From the NCBI RefSeq assembly GCF_018130545.1, contig NZ_JAFCKF010000001.1, forward strand, positions 868,001-932,000: a DNA stretch of 64,000 bases, in the 5' to 3' direction. The notes below the pieces were generated by a model. That model searched no databases, was not told where the DNA came from, and saw nothing but the letters and a program-made list of their open reading frames with translations. The translations under genes were made by a program, and so were the position numbers. Below are positions 11,068-21,007 of this stretch, in pieces (position 1 is the stretch's first letter; each line of letters starts with the position of its first letter). The stretch is from Bradyrhizobium tropiciagri (lineage in GTDB: Bacteria; Pseudomonadota; Alphaproteobacteria; Rhizobiales; Xanthobacteraceae).

Positions 11068-11484
11068 CTAGCGCGACTGTGATTGCGACGTTGCGCCGCT
11101 CTGCTTCGTCAACTCCTCGCCCATCATCCGATGCAGCAGGTTGATCGCCTTGAGCGGACGCACCATCACCTTGAAATGCGTGATCCGGCCGTCACCATCA
11201 AATGTGATGATGTCGACGCCGTTGAGCTTGATGCCGTCGATCTCGTTCTCGAATTCGAGCACCGCGCCGGTGTCGTTGCGCCACTCGCCGAGATATTTGA
11301 AGGTCGGGCCGCCGAGCACCTTGGCGGCGCTGGTCAGATATTTGAAGGTGATGTCGCGGCCGCGCTGCGGGGTGTGCACCACCGGACTTTCGAACACCGC
11401 GTCGGGATGCAGCAGATCCCACAACGCGGATGTGTCGTGGGACTTCATGTAGGCGTACCACTTGTCGAGGCCCGGCTTGCTCAT
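11068..11484 (-). CDS. NTF2-like (SnoaL-fold) protein
   Basis: A 138-residue alpha+beta-barrel protein of the NTF2/SnoaL-like superfamily. The N-terminal pattern WYAYMKSHDTSALWDLLHPDA and the later GEWRNDTGAVLEFENEIDGI are typical. Members are small-molecule-binding proteins or enzymes; the substrate here cannot be told. The start at 11484 follows a perfect AGGAG. It lies upstream of the acyl-CoA dehydrogenase on the same strand (108-base gap) and is divergent from a PadR regulator, so it may be the regulator's direct target and connect it to the fatty-acid genes. Confidence 0.82.
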   Translation of the reverse strand: MSKPGLDKWYAYMKSHDTSALWDLLHPDAVFESPVVHTPQRGRDITFKYLTSAAKVLGGPTFKYLGEWRNDTGAVLEFENEIDGIKLNGVDIITFDGDGRITHFKVMVRPLKAINLLHRMMGEELTKQSGATSQSQSR

Positions 11485-11555
11485 TCGGACGTCTCCTGCG
11501 GCGGGGTTGTAAGAAGCCTGAACATCGGCGCACGACAAAGCGGTACGCCGATCAT

Positions 11556-11593
11556 CATATGCATATTGACGCATATGCACAGTAACGCATAAA
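11556..11593. promoter_or_regulatory. Palindrome-rich candidate PadR operator
   Basis: Between the NTF2-like gene and the divergent padR-type gene are two tight palindromes, ATATGCATAT (11557-11566) and GCATATGC (11571-11578), plus a repeated ACGCATA at 11569-11575 and 11585-11591. PadR-family repressors commonly bind AT-rich dyads in their own divergent promoter region, so this is the best operator candidate. It is unproven. Confidence 0.5.
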
Positions 11594-11644
11594 GTCAAGC
11601 GAACTTGGGAATGGCCGATTTGGGAACTGAGATGGAGGTGGGCG

Positions 11645-12232
11645 TTGGCACTCGGTGACGCAATCCTCGCCTGCCTCACGGAACGTCCGATGACGGGCTA
11701 TGAGCTCGCCAAGACGTTCGACGCCTCGATCGGCTTCTTCTGGAAGGCCGACCATCAGCAGATCTACCGCGAGCTCTCGCGGCTGCGCGACAAGGGCCAC
11801 GTCCAGGGCCGTGAGGTGGTGCAATCCGGCAAGCCCAACAAGCTGGTCTACACCCTGACGACCGAGGGCCGCGCGGCGCTGAAGCACTGGGCGGCCCGGC
11901 CGAGCGTTCCGCCCTCGATCAAGGACGATTTGCTGGTCCGGCTCTATGCGCTCGACTGCGTCGACATCGAGCCGCTGCGCACCGACCTGATGGCGCGGCT
12001 GGAACATCACCGCGACCGCTATGAGCGCTACGAGCGCCTGCTCAACAAGCGCTTTCCCGACGGCACCGCGCCGCCGGCCGATGTCGGCAAGATGCTCGGC
12101 TTGCGCATCGGCATGCGCCACGAGCGCGTCGTGGTCGAATGGTGCGAGGAGGCGCTCGACGCGATCTCGGCGATCTCCGGTCGCGGCAATGTACTGCCGC
12201 TCGACGACGGCAGGCGCGAAGGCAACGGCTAG
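11645..12232 (+). CDS. PadR family transcriptional regulator
   Basis: The 195-residue protein has the PadR winged-helix N-terminus: ALGDAILACLTERPMTGYEL, then a recognition region containing DHQQIYRELSRLRDKGHV and the wing YTLTTEGRAALKHW. A C-terminal helical dimerisation domain (Vir_act_alpha-like, residues about 95-180) includes RLEHHRDRYERYERLL. Translation probably starts at a TTG at 11645, eight bases after GGAGG. It is divergent from the NTF2-like gene and probably represses that gene and possibly the beta-oxidation cluster beyond it. The effector is unknown. Confidence 0.9.
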   Translation: MALGDAILACLTERPMTGYELAKTFDASIGFFWKADHQQIYRELSRLRDKGHVQGREVVQSGKPNKLVYTLTTEGRAALKHWAARPSVPPSIKDDLLVRLYALDCVDIEPLRTDLMARLEHHRDRYERYERLLNKRFPDGTAPPADVGKMLGLRIGMRHERVVVEWCEEALDAISAISGRGNVLPLDDGRREGNG

Positions 12233-12367
12233 AAACAATCGCAAGCCCAGCTTTTGCGCGCCGTGACGCGGCGCGGAATCCGCTTTGCCCGACAACGATA
12301 GGCCTGTCCTGATCCGGCGCAACAGGTTCCGCAATTCCCTAACTTTAAAGCCCGCCAGCCGCATTCC

Positions 12368-12383
12368 TTAACCCGTTATTTAC
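12368..12383 (+). promoter_or_regulatory. Candidate CtrA-like site upstream of the PodJ-like gene
   Basis: TTAA-N7-TTTAC at 12368-12383 differs by one base from the alphaproteobacterial CtrA consensus TTAA-N7-TTAAC. It lies about 95 bases before the start of the polar-organiser-like gene. A GANTC methylation site (GAATC, 12276-12280) is in the same intergenic stretch. Both would fit cell-cycle control but are short motifs. Confidence 0.4.
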
Positions 12384-12478
12384 CGTGACGGGAAAAAGTC
12401 AGCAGCTGAAGCAGACGACCAGCGCAGAATTCGATTGTCTCTTAACGGGAATGCGCGGGGAGGCTGCGGGCGCAGAGT

Positions 12479-15400
12479 ATGGCGCCGGAGTCGGGACCGG
12501 ACGGAATCATGAATTCGCGCGTATCGTGGAGTGTTGACGGCATCGATCCCTCCGTCCGCGACAGGGCCGAGGCGGCTGCGCGCCGCGCCGGCATGTCGCT
12601 CAACGACTGGCTCAATTCCACCGTCGGCGAACCCAGCCCACCGGATTACCGGATGGAGCAGCGGCAGCCGATGCCGAGCCGGGAAAGCCGCGAGGTCGCC
12701 GACATCCACCAGCGGCTCGACGCGATCACCCGCCAGATCGAGCAGATTGCAAAACCATTGACGCGCGCCGAAGCCGTGCGCGCCGAAGTGCCGCGCGGCC
12801 AGCCTGCCGTCGCACGGCAGCTGAACGACGCGATTTCGCGCCTCGATGCGCGGCTGTCGCAAATCTCGCGACCGCAGCCGGCGCGCGAACCGCAGCCCCA
12901 ACCGCAGCCGATGCGTGAACCGCAGACGCAGCGCGAGCCGCAGATCACCGACCGGCAACTGGAGGAGAGGCTGCGCCAGGCGGAAGCGGTCGAGCGCGCC
13001 GCAGCCCAGGTCTACCGCCCCTCGCCGCCGCTGAGCCCGGCGTCGTTCGATTCCGCGATCGCGGAAATCGCCGCGCGCCAGAATGAACTCGACGGACCCG
13101 CTGCACGCCAGATGCCGCCGCGCAGCGCACCGCCGATGCAGCAGCCGGCGCCGCCGATGGCCGCCTATGCGCCGCCGCCGGCTCCCGCCGGTCCGGACTT
13201 CTCCTCGCTCGAGCGTCATCTGCTCAAGATCACGAGCCAGATCGAGGCGCTGCAGCGGCCCGACCATATCGAGCAATCGATCGCGTCGTTCCGCAGCGAG
13301 CTTGCTGAAATCCGCCAGGCCATCACCGAGGCGATGCCGCGCCGGGCGATCGAATCAATCGAGAACGAGATCCGCTCGCTGCATCACCGGATCGACGAGC
13401 TCCGTCAGGACGGCAGCAACAGCCAGGGTCAGGCGATTACCGGCATCGAACGCGCGCTGTCGGAAATCCGCGAGGCGCTGCGCACGCTGACGCCCGCCGA
13501 GCAGCTCACCGGCTACGACGAGGCGATCCGCAATCTCGGCGCCAAGCTCGACATGATCCTGCGCGCCAACGACGATCCGTCGACGGTGCATCAGCTCGAG
13601 AGCGCGATCGCGGCACTGCGCGCCATCGTCTCCAACGTCGCCTCCAACGATGCGCTGCTGCAGCTCTCCGGGGACGTGCATGCGCTGTCGACCAAGGTCG
13701 ACCAGCTGTCCCAGATGTCGCGCGCCGAGCCGCGCGACGATGCTTTCGCCGTGATCGAGCAGCGCATTGCCGCGCTGGCCTCCTCGCTTGAAGGCCGCGA
13801 GCGGCCGGCCGGCACCGACAATACCGACGCCATCGAAAGCGCGGTGCGCACCCTGTCGGAGCGGATCGACCGCCTGCAGGTCGGCAACGACAGCTCGTCG
13901 GCATTCACCCATCTCGAGCAGCGCGTCTCGTATCTGCTCGAGCGCCTGGAATCTACGGATCAGCGCTCCAGCAATCTCGGCCGGGTCGAGGAAGGGCTGC
14001 ATGACATCATGCGGCACCTCGAGGCGCAGCACGCCCACATCGCTTCGCTCGCCGACGCCGCCCGCAGCAACGTCAGCTCCTCCTCGCCGCAGCCGATGAT
14101 GGACAGCGGCATCGTCGATCTGGTGAAGCGCGAACTGTCCGACATCCGCTTCAGCCAGTCGGAGACCGATCGCCGCACCCAGGATTCGCTGGAGACCGTT
14201 CACAACACGCTCGGCCATGTGGTCGATCGGCTGGCGATGATCGAGACCGATCTGCGCACGGTGCGCACCGCACCGCCGCCGGCGCCGCCCGCCCCTCCAT
14301 ATGCCGAACCGCGGATCGAAGCGCCGCGGATGGAGATGCCGCGTGCGGCGATGCCTCAGCCCGTCGCGCAGCCGAGAGCTGAATCGTACCAGCCTGAACC
14401 GTACCGGCCCGAACTGCCCAATCCTGCGCTGGCGCAGGAGCATTTCATATCCGCGCCGCGCGAATTCCACGCCGCGCAGCCGGTCGAGACCGCACCACCG
14501 CCGCTGCCGCCGCGCGCGATCAGCGAGATCCTCGAACCGCATGCGGCGTCCGCACGCGCCGCGATCGCGCCGGAACTGCCGCCGGATCATCCGCTCGAGC
14601 CGGGCACGCGCCCCTCGGGCCGCGGGTCGTCGCCGTCGGAGCGGATTGCGGATTCCGAGCGTGCGATCTCTGATCTTCCCGCCGGCAAGAAAGAGCCGGT
14701 CTCGACGTCGAGCTTCATCGCCGCGGCGCGCCGTGCCGCGCAGGCCGCCGCCGAGCAACCGGTCAACGAGAAGGCGGCGCGCGCAGCGAACAAGGCCGCC
14801 GCCAAGGCCAAGGAGAAAGCCGACAAGGCCGCGAAGGCCGCTGCCGCCAAGGCCGGCGCAGCCGCGACCGGCGCTTCGGCGACTGGCGCGCCGGAAGCAC
14901 AGCCTTCGACCATCACCTCCAAGATCCGCTCGCTGCTGGTCGGCGCGAGCGTGGTGGTGATCCTGCTGTCGACCGCCAAGATGGCGATGAACCTGCTCGA
15001 CACCAGCTCCGCACCGCAGGCGCCGGCAATCGAGCACAGCGAGCCGGCCGCGCCTTCCGCGCAGCCGCCCGCCGAGAACTCCATCGCGCCCGCCCCCGCG
15101 CCGGCTATGCCGTCCGGCACGCCCGGGCCGTCGATGACCTCGCCGACCCCGCTCGGCCGCCAGTCCAACAACACCGCGGCGCCGAACACGCTCGACAGCG
15201 CGCAGGTGACGATCCCTCAGGCGCCCGCCCCCGCCATGGCGCCGGAGCCGGCCGCAGCGCCACCGGTCGCCGCCAGTAGCGACATCACCGGCACGATTCC
15301 AACCGCGCCGCCGCTCGGCGGCAAGCTCGGTTTGGTCCAGATTCCGGCCGGCGAGAAACTGCCCGACGCGATCGGCGGCCCGGCGCTGCGCACCGCCGCA

Positions 15401-16069
15401 ATCAAGGGCGATGCGGCCGCGGCCTACGAGGTCGGCGTCCGCTTCGCCGAGGGCAAGGGCGTTGCCGCCAACGTCGACGAAGCCGCCAAATGGTATGGCC
15501 GCGCGGCGCAGGCCGGCGTGGTGCCCGCGATGTTCCGGCTCGGCACCTTCTACGAGAAGGGCCTCAGCGTGAAACGCGATTTCGACGTGGCGCGGCGCTA
15601 CTACGTGCAGGCGGCCGAGCGCGGCAACGCCAAGGCGATGCATAATCTTGCCGTGCTCGACGCCGATGGCGGCGGCAAGGGCGCCGACTACAAGAGCGCC
15701 GCGCAGTGGTTCCGCAAGGCGGCCGATCGCGGCGTCGCCGACAGCCAGGTCAACCTCGGCATCCTCTATGCGCGCGGCATCGGCGTCGAACAGAACCTCG
15801 CCGAGTCCTTCAAATGGTTCAGCCTCGCGGCCGCGCAGGGCGACGCCGACGCCGGCCACAAGCGCGACGACATCGCCAAGCGGCTCGACCCGCAGTCGCT
15901 GGCCGCCGCGAAGCTTGCGATCCAGACCTTCACTCCCGAGCCGCAGCCGAGCGATGCGGTCAACGTGCCGACCCCGGCCGGCGGCTGGGACGGCGCCCCC
16001 GTGCAGCCTGCGGCGGCGAAGCCCGTCAAGCAACCGTCGAAGCGAACCGCGGCGCTCGCCGCACACTAA
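12479..16069 (+). CDS. PodJ-like polar localisation / Sel1-repeat membrane protein
   Basis: A very long (1196-residue) protein resembling the PodJ polarity factor of Caulobacter and relatives. The N-terminus has the conserved block VDGIDPSVRDRAEAAARRAG followed by MSLNDWLN. A long Gln/Glu/Arg-rich region, largely coiled coil, spans residues about 60-620. Pro/Ala-rich and Lys/Ala-rich linkers follow, then one transmembrane helix near residue 820 (LLVGASVVVILLSTAKMAMN). A periplasmic domain with at least three or four Sel1-type repeats (AAKWYGRAAQAGVVPAMFRL, AARRYY-like, SAAQWFRKAADRGVADSQVN, SFKWFSLAAAQGDADAGHK) ends the protein. It probably organises a cell pole. An internal ATG at 12509 is an alternative start. 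Confidence 0.8.
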   Translation: MAPESGPDGIMNSRVSWSVDGIDPSVRDRAEAAARRAGMSLNDWLNSTVGEPSPPDYRMEQRQPMPSRESREVADIHQRLDAITRQIEQIAKPLTRAEAVRAEVPRGQPAVARQLNDAISRLDARLSQISRPQPAREPQPQPQPMREPQTQREPQITDRQLEERLRQAEAVERAAAQVYRPSPPLSPASFDSAIAEIAARQNELDGPAARQMPPRSAPPMQQPAPPMAAYAPPPAPAGPDFSSLERHLLKITSQIEALQRPDHIEQSIASFRSELAEIRQAITEAMPRRAIESIENEIRSLHHRIDELRQDGSNSQGQAITGIERALSEIREALRTLTPAEQLTGYDEAIRNLGAKLDMILRANDDPSTVHQLESAIAALRAIVSNVASNDALLQLSGDVHALSTKVDQLSQMSRAEPRDDAFAVIEQRIAALASSLEGRERPAGTDNTDAIESAVRTLSERIDRLQVGNDSSSAFTHLEQRVSYLLERLESTDQRSSNLGRVEEGLHDIMRHLEAQHAHIASLADAARSNVSSSSPQPMMDSGIVDLVKRELSDIRFSQSETDRRTQDSLETVHNTLGHVVDRLAMIETDLRTVRTAPPPAPPAPPYAEPRIEAPRMEMPRAAMPQPVAQPRAESYQPEPYRPELPNPALAQEHFISAPREFHAAQPVETAPPPLPPRAISEILEPHAASARAAIAPELPPDHPLEPGTRPSGRGSSPSERIADSERAISDLPAGKKEPVSTSSFIAAARRAAQAAAEQPVNEKAARAANKAAAKAKEKADKAAKAAAAKAGAAATGASATGAPEAQPSTITSKIRSLLVGASVVVILLSTAKMAMNLLDTSSAPQAPAIEHSEPAAPSAQPPAENSIAPAPAPAMPSGTPGPSMTSPTPLGRQSNNTAAPNTLDSAQVTIPQAPAPAMAPEPAAAPPVAASSDITGTIPTAPPLGGKLGLVQIPAGEKLPDAIGGPALRTAAIKGDAAAAYEVGVRFAEGKGVAANVDEAAKWYGRAAQAGVVPAMFRLGTFYEKGLSVKRDFDVARRYYVQAAERGNAKAMHNLAVLDADGGGKGADYKSAAQWFRKAADRGVADSQVNLGILYARGIGVEQNLAESFKWFSLAAAQGDADAGHKRDDIAKRLDPQSLAAAKLAIQTFTPEPQPSDAVNVPTPAGGWDGAPVQPAAAKPVKQPSKRTAALAAH

Positions 16070-16091
16070 CGTCACTTATTTGAGACCAGCT

Positions 16092-16120
16092 GCGGCGCCT
16101 TGACGGCGCCGCTGTCTTGT
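16092..16120 (+). terminator. Possible terminator after the PodJ-like gene
   Basis: GCGGCGCC and GGCGCCGC form a perfect 8-bp stem with loop TTGAC, followed by the T-rich TGTCTTGT. The tail is imperfect, so termination efficiency is uncertain. Confidence 0.45.
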
Positions 16121-16193
16121 CCCTCCACCCCTCCGCCGTGTAGACAGGCGCGCAGTCCCGCGCCAATTGCGCACGCGTTCCGGAGGGTCAGGC

Positions 16194-17024
16194 TTGTCTG
16201 TCGACGATCGTCAGGAGGATAGAGCGGGCCACCGTTCGTCGCCGACCGGTCCCCGCGTCGCGCCGCCGCGGCAGCAACCTTCCCCGTTTGGCGCACCTCG
16301 CCAGGCTCCGCAGCCAGTCGCACCCAGCGCCACCAATTCGGGTGGCGTCTTCAGACCCTCGATCTGGTCGGTGACCATCTTCGTCCTGCTGTTATCAGGC
16401 GTCGCGATCCGCGCCTACCGCGAGCTTTCGGAGCCGGGCGCCTGGGATTTCTGGCGCGAGAGCTATGTCGCCGCGACCATGACATCGTCGGTCATTCCCG
16501 GTGTCGTCATCGACGGATCGAAACGGCGTGCGCTTGCAATCAGTGGCAGGATCGGCTCGGCCAGCGCAACCTGGTTCCGCGACCGGCTCGACGAAGCACG
16601 ATTGTCACCGGATGATGTCGTGCTGCTGTCGTCGCCGGGCGGCGCGATGGATCAGGCTGCCATCATGGGTGAAGTCATTCGTGCCCGCCGGCTCGTCACC
16701 GCGGTGGCGACATCAGATGCATCGGGAAAATTGCGCGCCGCCGGCTGCGCCAGCGCCTGCGTTCTGGTCTATGCCGGCGGCGAAACCCGTTATGGCATCG
16801 CAGGCTCCAGGCTGGGCGTGCATCGCTTTACCATGAGCAAGCCAGGCGACGATCCCGTGGCCGAAGCTCAGCGCTCGCAGGGTATCGTGCTCAGTTACAT
16901 GAGAAAGATGGGTATCTCGTCCCGAATCGTCGAGGCGATGTCGCAGACCTCGGACATCCGCTGGCTGGGCACGAAAGAGGCGCTTGCGATGAACCTCATC
17001 ACCACGCCGGTCGACCAGCCCTGA
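16194..17024 (+). CDS. Membrane-anchored ClpP/crotonase-fold protein (COG3904-like)
   Basis: The product (about 276 residues) has a Pro/Arg-rich cytoplasmic N-terminus, one membrane helix (SIWSVTIFVLLLSGVAIRAY) and a periplasmic domain with a ClpP-like layout. Visible elements are LSSPGGAMDQAAIMGEVIRA, the motif GCASACVLVYAGG and the downstream LGVHRF. In ClpP-fold proteins the CASAC region contains the position of the nucleophilic serine, and the following His is the usual partner, so a peptidase role is possible but not shown. A TTG at 16194 is preferred because GGAGGG lies six bases before it. A smaller protein with the same CASAC motif is at 43339-43806. Confidence 0.7.
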   Translation: MSVDDRQEDRAGHRSSPTGPRVAPPRQQPSPFGAPRQAPQPVAPSATNSGGVFRPSIWSVTIFVLLLSGVAIRAYRELSEPGAWDFWRESYVAATMTSSVIPGVVIDGSKRRALAISGRIGSASATWFRDRLDEARLSPDDVVLLSSPGGAMDQAAIMGEVIRARRLVTAVATSDASGKLRAAGCASACVLVYAGGETRYGIAGSRLGVHRFTMSKPGDDPVAEAQRSQGIVLSYMRKMGISSRIVEAMSQTSDIRWLGTKEALAMNLITTPVDQP

Positions 17025-17294
17025 TCAGCCGTCGCCGCTGTCATTAATCTGAATTATCAACCACGTGCGCAGCAGAGCGGCACCCTGCGGCGAAAAATGC
17101 CACCCGGAGCGGATTCTTTAGTCCCTCCCCTCACCGATTTCGGTTATGCAAGAACGCGGCAATCGACCCGCGTTCGCCTGCATCTTGCGCGCCGACCGGA
17201 TTCGTTCAGCCGGAGAATGCCCGACCCGAACGACATCACGCCGTGATGCGGCCTTGCGCCCCAGCATGCGGCGAACCGACAAGAAGCGACGCGC

Positions 17295-18224
17295 GTGCAG
17301 CTCTACCTCCCGATCGCCGACATTCCGGTCAATGTCTTCCTCATCCTGGCGATGGGCGCGGCGGTTGGATTCGTCTCCGGCATGTTCGGGATCGGTGGCG
17401 GCTTCCTGATGACGCCGCTGCTGATCTTCGTCGGCATCGCGCCCGCGGTCGCGGTGGCCTCCGTTGCCAGCCACATCGCGGCCTCTTCGTTCTCCGGCGC
17501 GATCTCCTATTGGCGCCGGCGCGCGATCGACCCGCTGCTGGCGGCGGTGCTGCTGGTCGGCGGCACGCTCGGCACTGCGCTCGGGGTCTGGACCTTCACC
17601 TTGCTGCGCTCGCTCGGCCAGCTCGACCTGATGATCGCGCTGTCCTACGTCATCCTGCTGACGACGGTCGGCGGGCTGATGTTCTGGGAAGGCCTGCGCG
17701 CGATGCTGCGCGCCCGCGGCGGACGCCCGGTCACGCTGCGCAAGCCCGGCAGCCACGGCTGGATCCACGGGCTGCCGCTGAAGCTGCGCTTCAAGCGCTC
17801 CAAGATCTACCTCTCGGTCATCCCGGTGGTCGTGGTCGGGCTCGTGATCGGCTTCATCGGCGCTGTGATGGGCATCGGCGGCGGCTTCATCCTGGTGCCG
17901 CTGATGATCTATGTGCTGCGGGTGCCGACCTCGACCGTGATCGGCACCTCGATGGTGCTCACCCTCGTCACCATGGTGTTCGCCACCATGCTGCACGCCG
18001 TAACCAATCATCTGGTCGACGCCGTGCTGGCGCTGATCCTGATGATCGGCGGCGTCACCGGCGCACAGTTCGGCGCCCGTGCCGGCCAGAGGATCCGCGG
18101 CGAGCATCTGCGCCTCTTGCTCGGCCTGCTCGTGCTCGCGGTCGGCATCCGCTTTGCCGTCGAGCTGGTGATCCGACCGCAGGACCTCTACAGCATCCGC
18201 GAAACCGGCGGAGCCCCGCCATGA
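17295..18224 (+). CDS. TauE/SafE (TSUP) family transporter
   Basis: A polytopic membrane protein (309 residues) of the sulfite exporter TauE/SafE family, which moves sulfur-containing organic anions or sulfite. Two homologous halves are visible, each starting with the family glycine motif: GAAVGFVSGMFGIGGGFLMT near residue 17 and GLVIGFIGAVMGIGGGFILV near residue 182. The start is a GTG. The stop overlaps the next gene's start by four bases (ATGA), showing tight coupling with the TIGR02186 partner that usually accompanies this exporter subtype. Confidence 0.93.
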   Translation: MQLYLPIADIPVNVFLILAMGAAVGFVSGMFGIGGGFLMTPLLIFVGIAPAVAVASVASHIAASSFSGAISYWRRRAIDPLLAAVLLVGGTLGTALGVWTFTLLRSLGQLDLMIALSYVILLTTVGGLMFWEGLRAMLRARGGRPVTLRKPGSHGWIHGLPLKLRFKRSKIYLSVIPVVVVGLVIGFIGAVMGIGGGFILVPLMIYVLRVPTSTVIGTSMVLTLVTMVFATMLHAVTNHLVDAVLALILMIGGVTGAQFGARAGQRIRGEHLRLLLGLLVLAVGIRFAVELVIRPQDLYSIRETGGAPP

Positions 18225-19003
18225 GGCTCTGCGCGCCGCTTGCGATCATCGGCCTCATCATCGTCACCTTGGCGGCGGCGCCGGCCTCTGCCGAACGGTT
18301 GATCGTGTCGGTCTCCAACCATCGCGTCACCGTGACGCCGAACTATTCCGGCGGCGAGCTCGTGCTGTTCGGCTCGGTGGAGAAGGACGACAAGACGCCG
18401 TCCAATCGCACGAACTACGATCTCGTCGTCACGGTATCGGGCCCGCGCGCCGACATGGTGACGCGGCGCAAGGAGCGCAGATTCGGGATCTGGATCAACA
18501 CCGATTCACGCCAATTCCTGCAAGTCCCCGGCTATCTCGCATTGTTCTCCAATCGCCCGTTCGACCAGATCGCCTCGCCGGACGTGCAGCGGCGCCAACA
18601 GCTCGGGCTCAACAACGTGCTGCTGATGCAGCGGGTCGGTCCCGACTTCGCCGACGTGGTGCCGAACGATCCGTTCCGCAGCGCCTTCGTCCGGCTGCGC
18701 TCCGAACACGGCCTGTACCGCGAGGCGACCTCGGCGGTGACGTTCCTGACGCCGACCTTGTTCCGCACCGGCATTCCGCTGCCGGCCGAGGTGCCGATCG
18801 GCACCTACAATGTCGAGATCAAGCTGTTTTCCGAGGGCGCGCTGGTCACCAAGACCGAGAGCGCGTTCGAGATCGTCAAGATCGGCTTCGAGCAGTTCGT
18901 CGCCACCACCGCGCGGCAGAACGGCCTGGTCTACGGCCTCGTCACCGCCTTCATGGCGCTGATGACCGGCTGGATGGCCTCAATCGTGTTCCGCAAGGAT
19001 TGA
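18221..19003 (+). CDS. TIGR02186 family periplasmic/membrane protein
   Basis: This 260-residue protein belongs to the conserved family typically encoded next to TauE/SafE-type exporters. It has an N-terminal signal peptide (residues 1-24, ending ASAERL). A periplasmic beta-rich domain includes VSNHRVTVTPNYSGGELVLF, and a C-terminal membrane helix (LVYGLVTAFMALMTGWMASI) is followed by FRKD. It probably acts as an accessory subunit of the exporter encoded just upstream; the exact substrate is unknown. The start overlaps the previous stop as ATGA. Confidence 0.88.
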   Translation: MRLCAPLAIIGLIIVTLAAAPASAERLIVSVSNHRVTVTPNYSGGELVLFGSVEKDDKTPSNRTNYDLVVTVSGPRADMVTRRKERRFGIWINTDSRQFLQVPGYLALFSNRPFDQIASPDVQRRQQLGLNNVLLMQRVGPDFADVVPNDPFRSAFVRLRSEHGLYREATSAVTFLTPTLFRTGIPLPAEVPIGTYNVEIKLFSEGALVTKTESAFEIVKIGFEQFVATTARQNGLVYGLVTAFMALMTGWMASIVFRKD

Positions 19004-19015
19004 TCTAGCGCTTTA

Positions 19016-19067
19016 TTTTGACGCGTTTTCTTCACGCGAACCGGTGTCCACTTCGCTCGAAAACGCT
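19016..19067 (+). repeat. Palindromic repeat family A, copy 1
   Basis: This 52-base element recurs almost identically at 48460-48511 and 62441-62490. It can fold into a hairpin with outer arms GCGTTTTC / GAAAACGC and inner arms GCGAA / TTCGC. It lies between the convergent TIGR02186 and dgdA genes and abuts the dgdA stop codon. Confidence 0.85.
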
Positions 19068-20420
<1,353 letters not shown>

Positions 20421-20515
20421 TTATGCGCCTGCTTCAGCAATGACATTGCGATTTGAGATGCATTTCGCCCCCTCTTCTGCAATCAATTGCGCAAAAGGCA
20501 GAAAGCGCGAAAGAA

Positions 20516-20998
20516 ATGGGAACCACGATCGTGATCGATGAGCTGGACCGGAAAATCCTCGACGTGCTGCAGGTCGAGGGGCGCATCACCAATCTCGAGC
20601 TGGCCGACCGGATCGGCCTGTCGTCCGCCCCCTGCATGAGGCGGGTCCGGACGCTGGAGGAGGCCGGCGTCATCAACTCCTATGTGGCGCTGGTGGACCC
20701 TGCGCGGGTCGGTCTCGGGTTCGACGTGATCGTCGAAGTCCGCCTCAAGCAACAGAACAGGGAATCCTTCGATCGCTTCGAGAAGAAGGTGACCGGCCTT
20801 CCCGAGGTCGTTGAGTGCTGCATGATTGCGGGCGATTGGGACTATTCGCTCCGGGTCGTGTCGTCCGACCTGGCGCGCTATCAATCCTTCATCCTCGACC
20901 GCCTGATGCACCCGGACAGCGACATCGCGAGCTATCGCACGACCATCATCCTGCGAAAGGTCAAATCGACCACCAAGATCGACAGCTCGCTGTTCTGA
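20516..20998 (+). CDS. Lrp/AsnC family transcriptional regulator
   Basis: A 160-residue Lrp/AsnC regulator. The N-terminal helix-turn-helix is in IDELDRKILDVLQVEGRITN and LELADRIGLSSAPCMRRVRTL. The C-terminal RAM ligand-binding domain includes VEVRLKQQNRESFDRFEK and VVECCMIAGDWDYSLRVVSS. It is divergent from dgdA (143-base gap) and probably controls it in response to an amino acid. The open frame extends to an ATG at 20453, but homology begins near 20516; a GTG at 20531 is a further alternative. Confidence 0.9.
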   Translation: MGTTIVIDELDRKILDVLQVEGRITNLELADRIGLSSAPCMRRVRTLEEAGVINSYVALVDPARVGLGFDVIVEVRLKQQNRESFDRFEKKVTGLPEVVECCMIAGDWDYSLRVVSSDLARYQSFILDRLMHPDSDIASYRTTIILRKVKSTTKIDSSLF

Positions 20999-21007
20999 TC
21001 GCGAGGA

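Noticed and set aside
13355-16075. 906-codon minus-strand open frame inside the PodJ-like gene
   Set aside because: Composition is Arg/Gly/Ala-rich nonsense, with no motif; the plus strand carries a convincing multi-domain protein.
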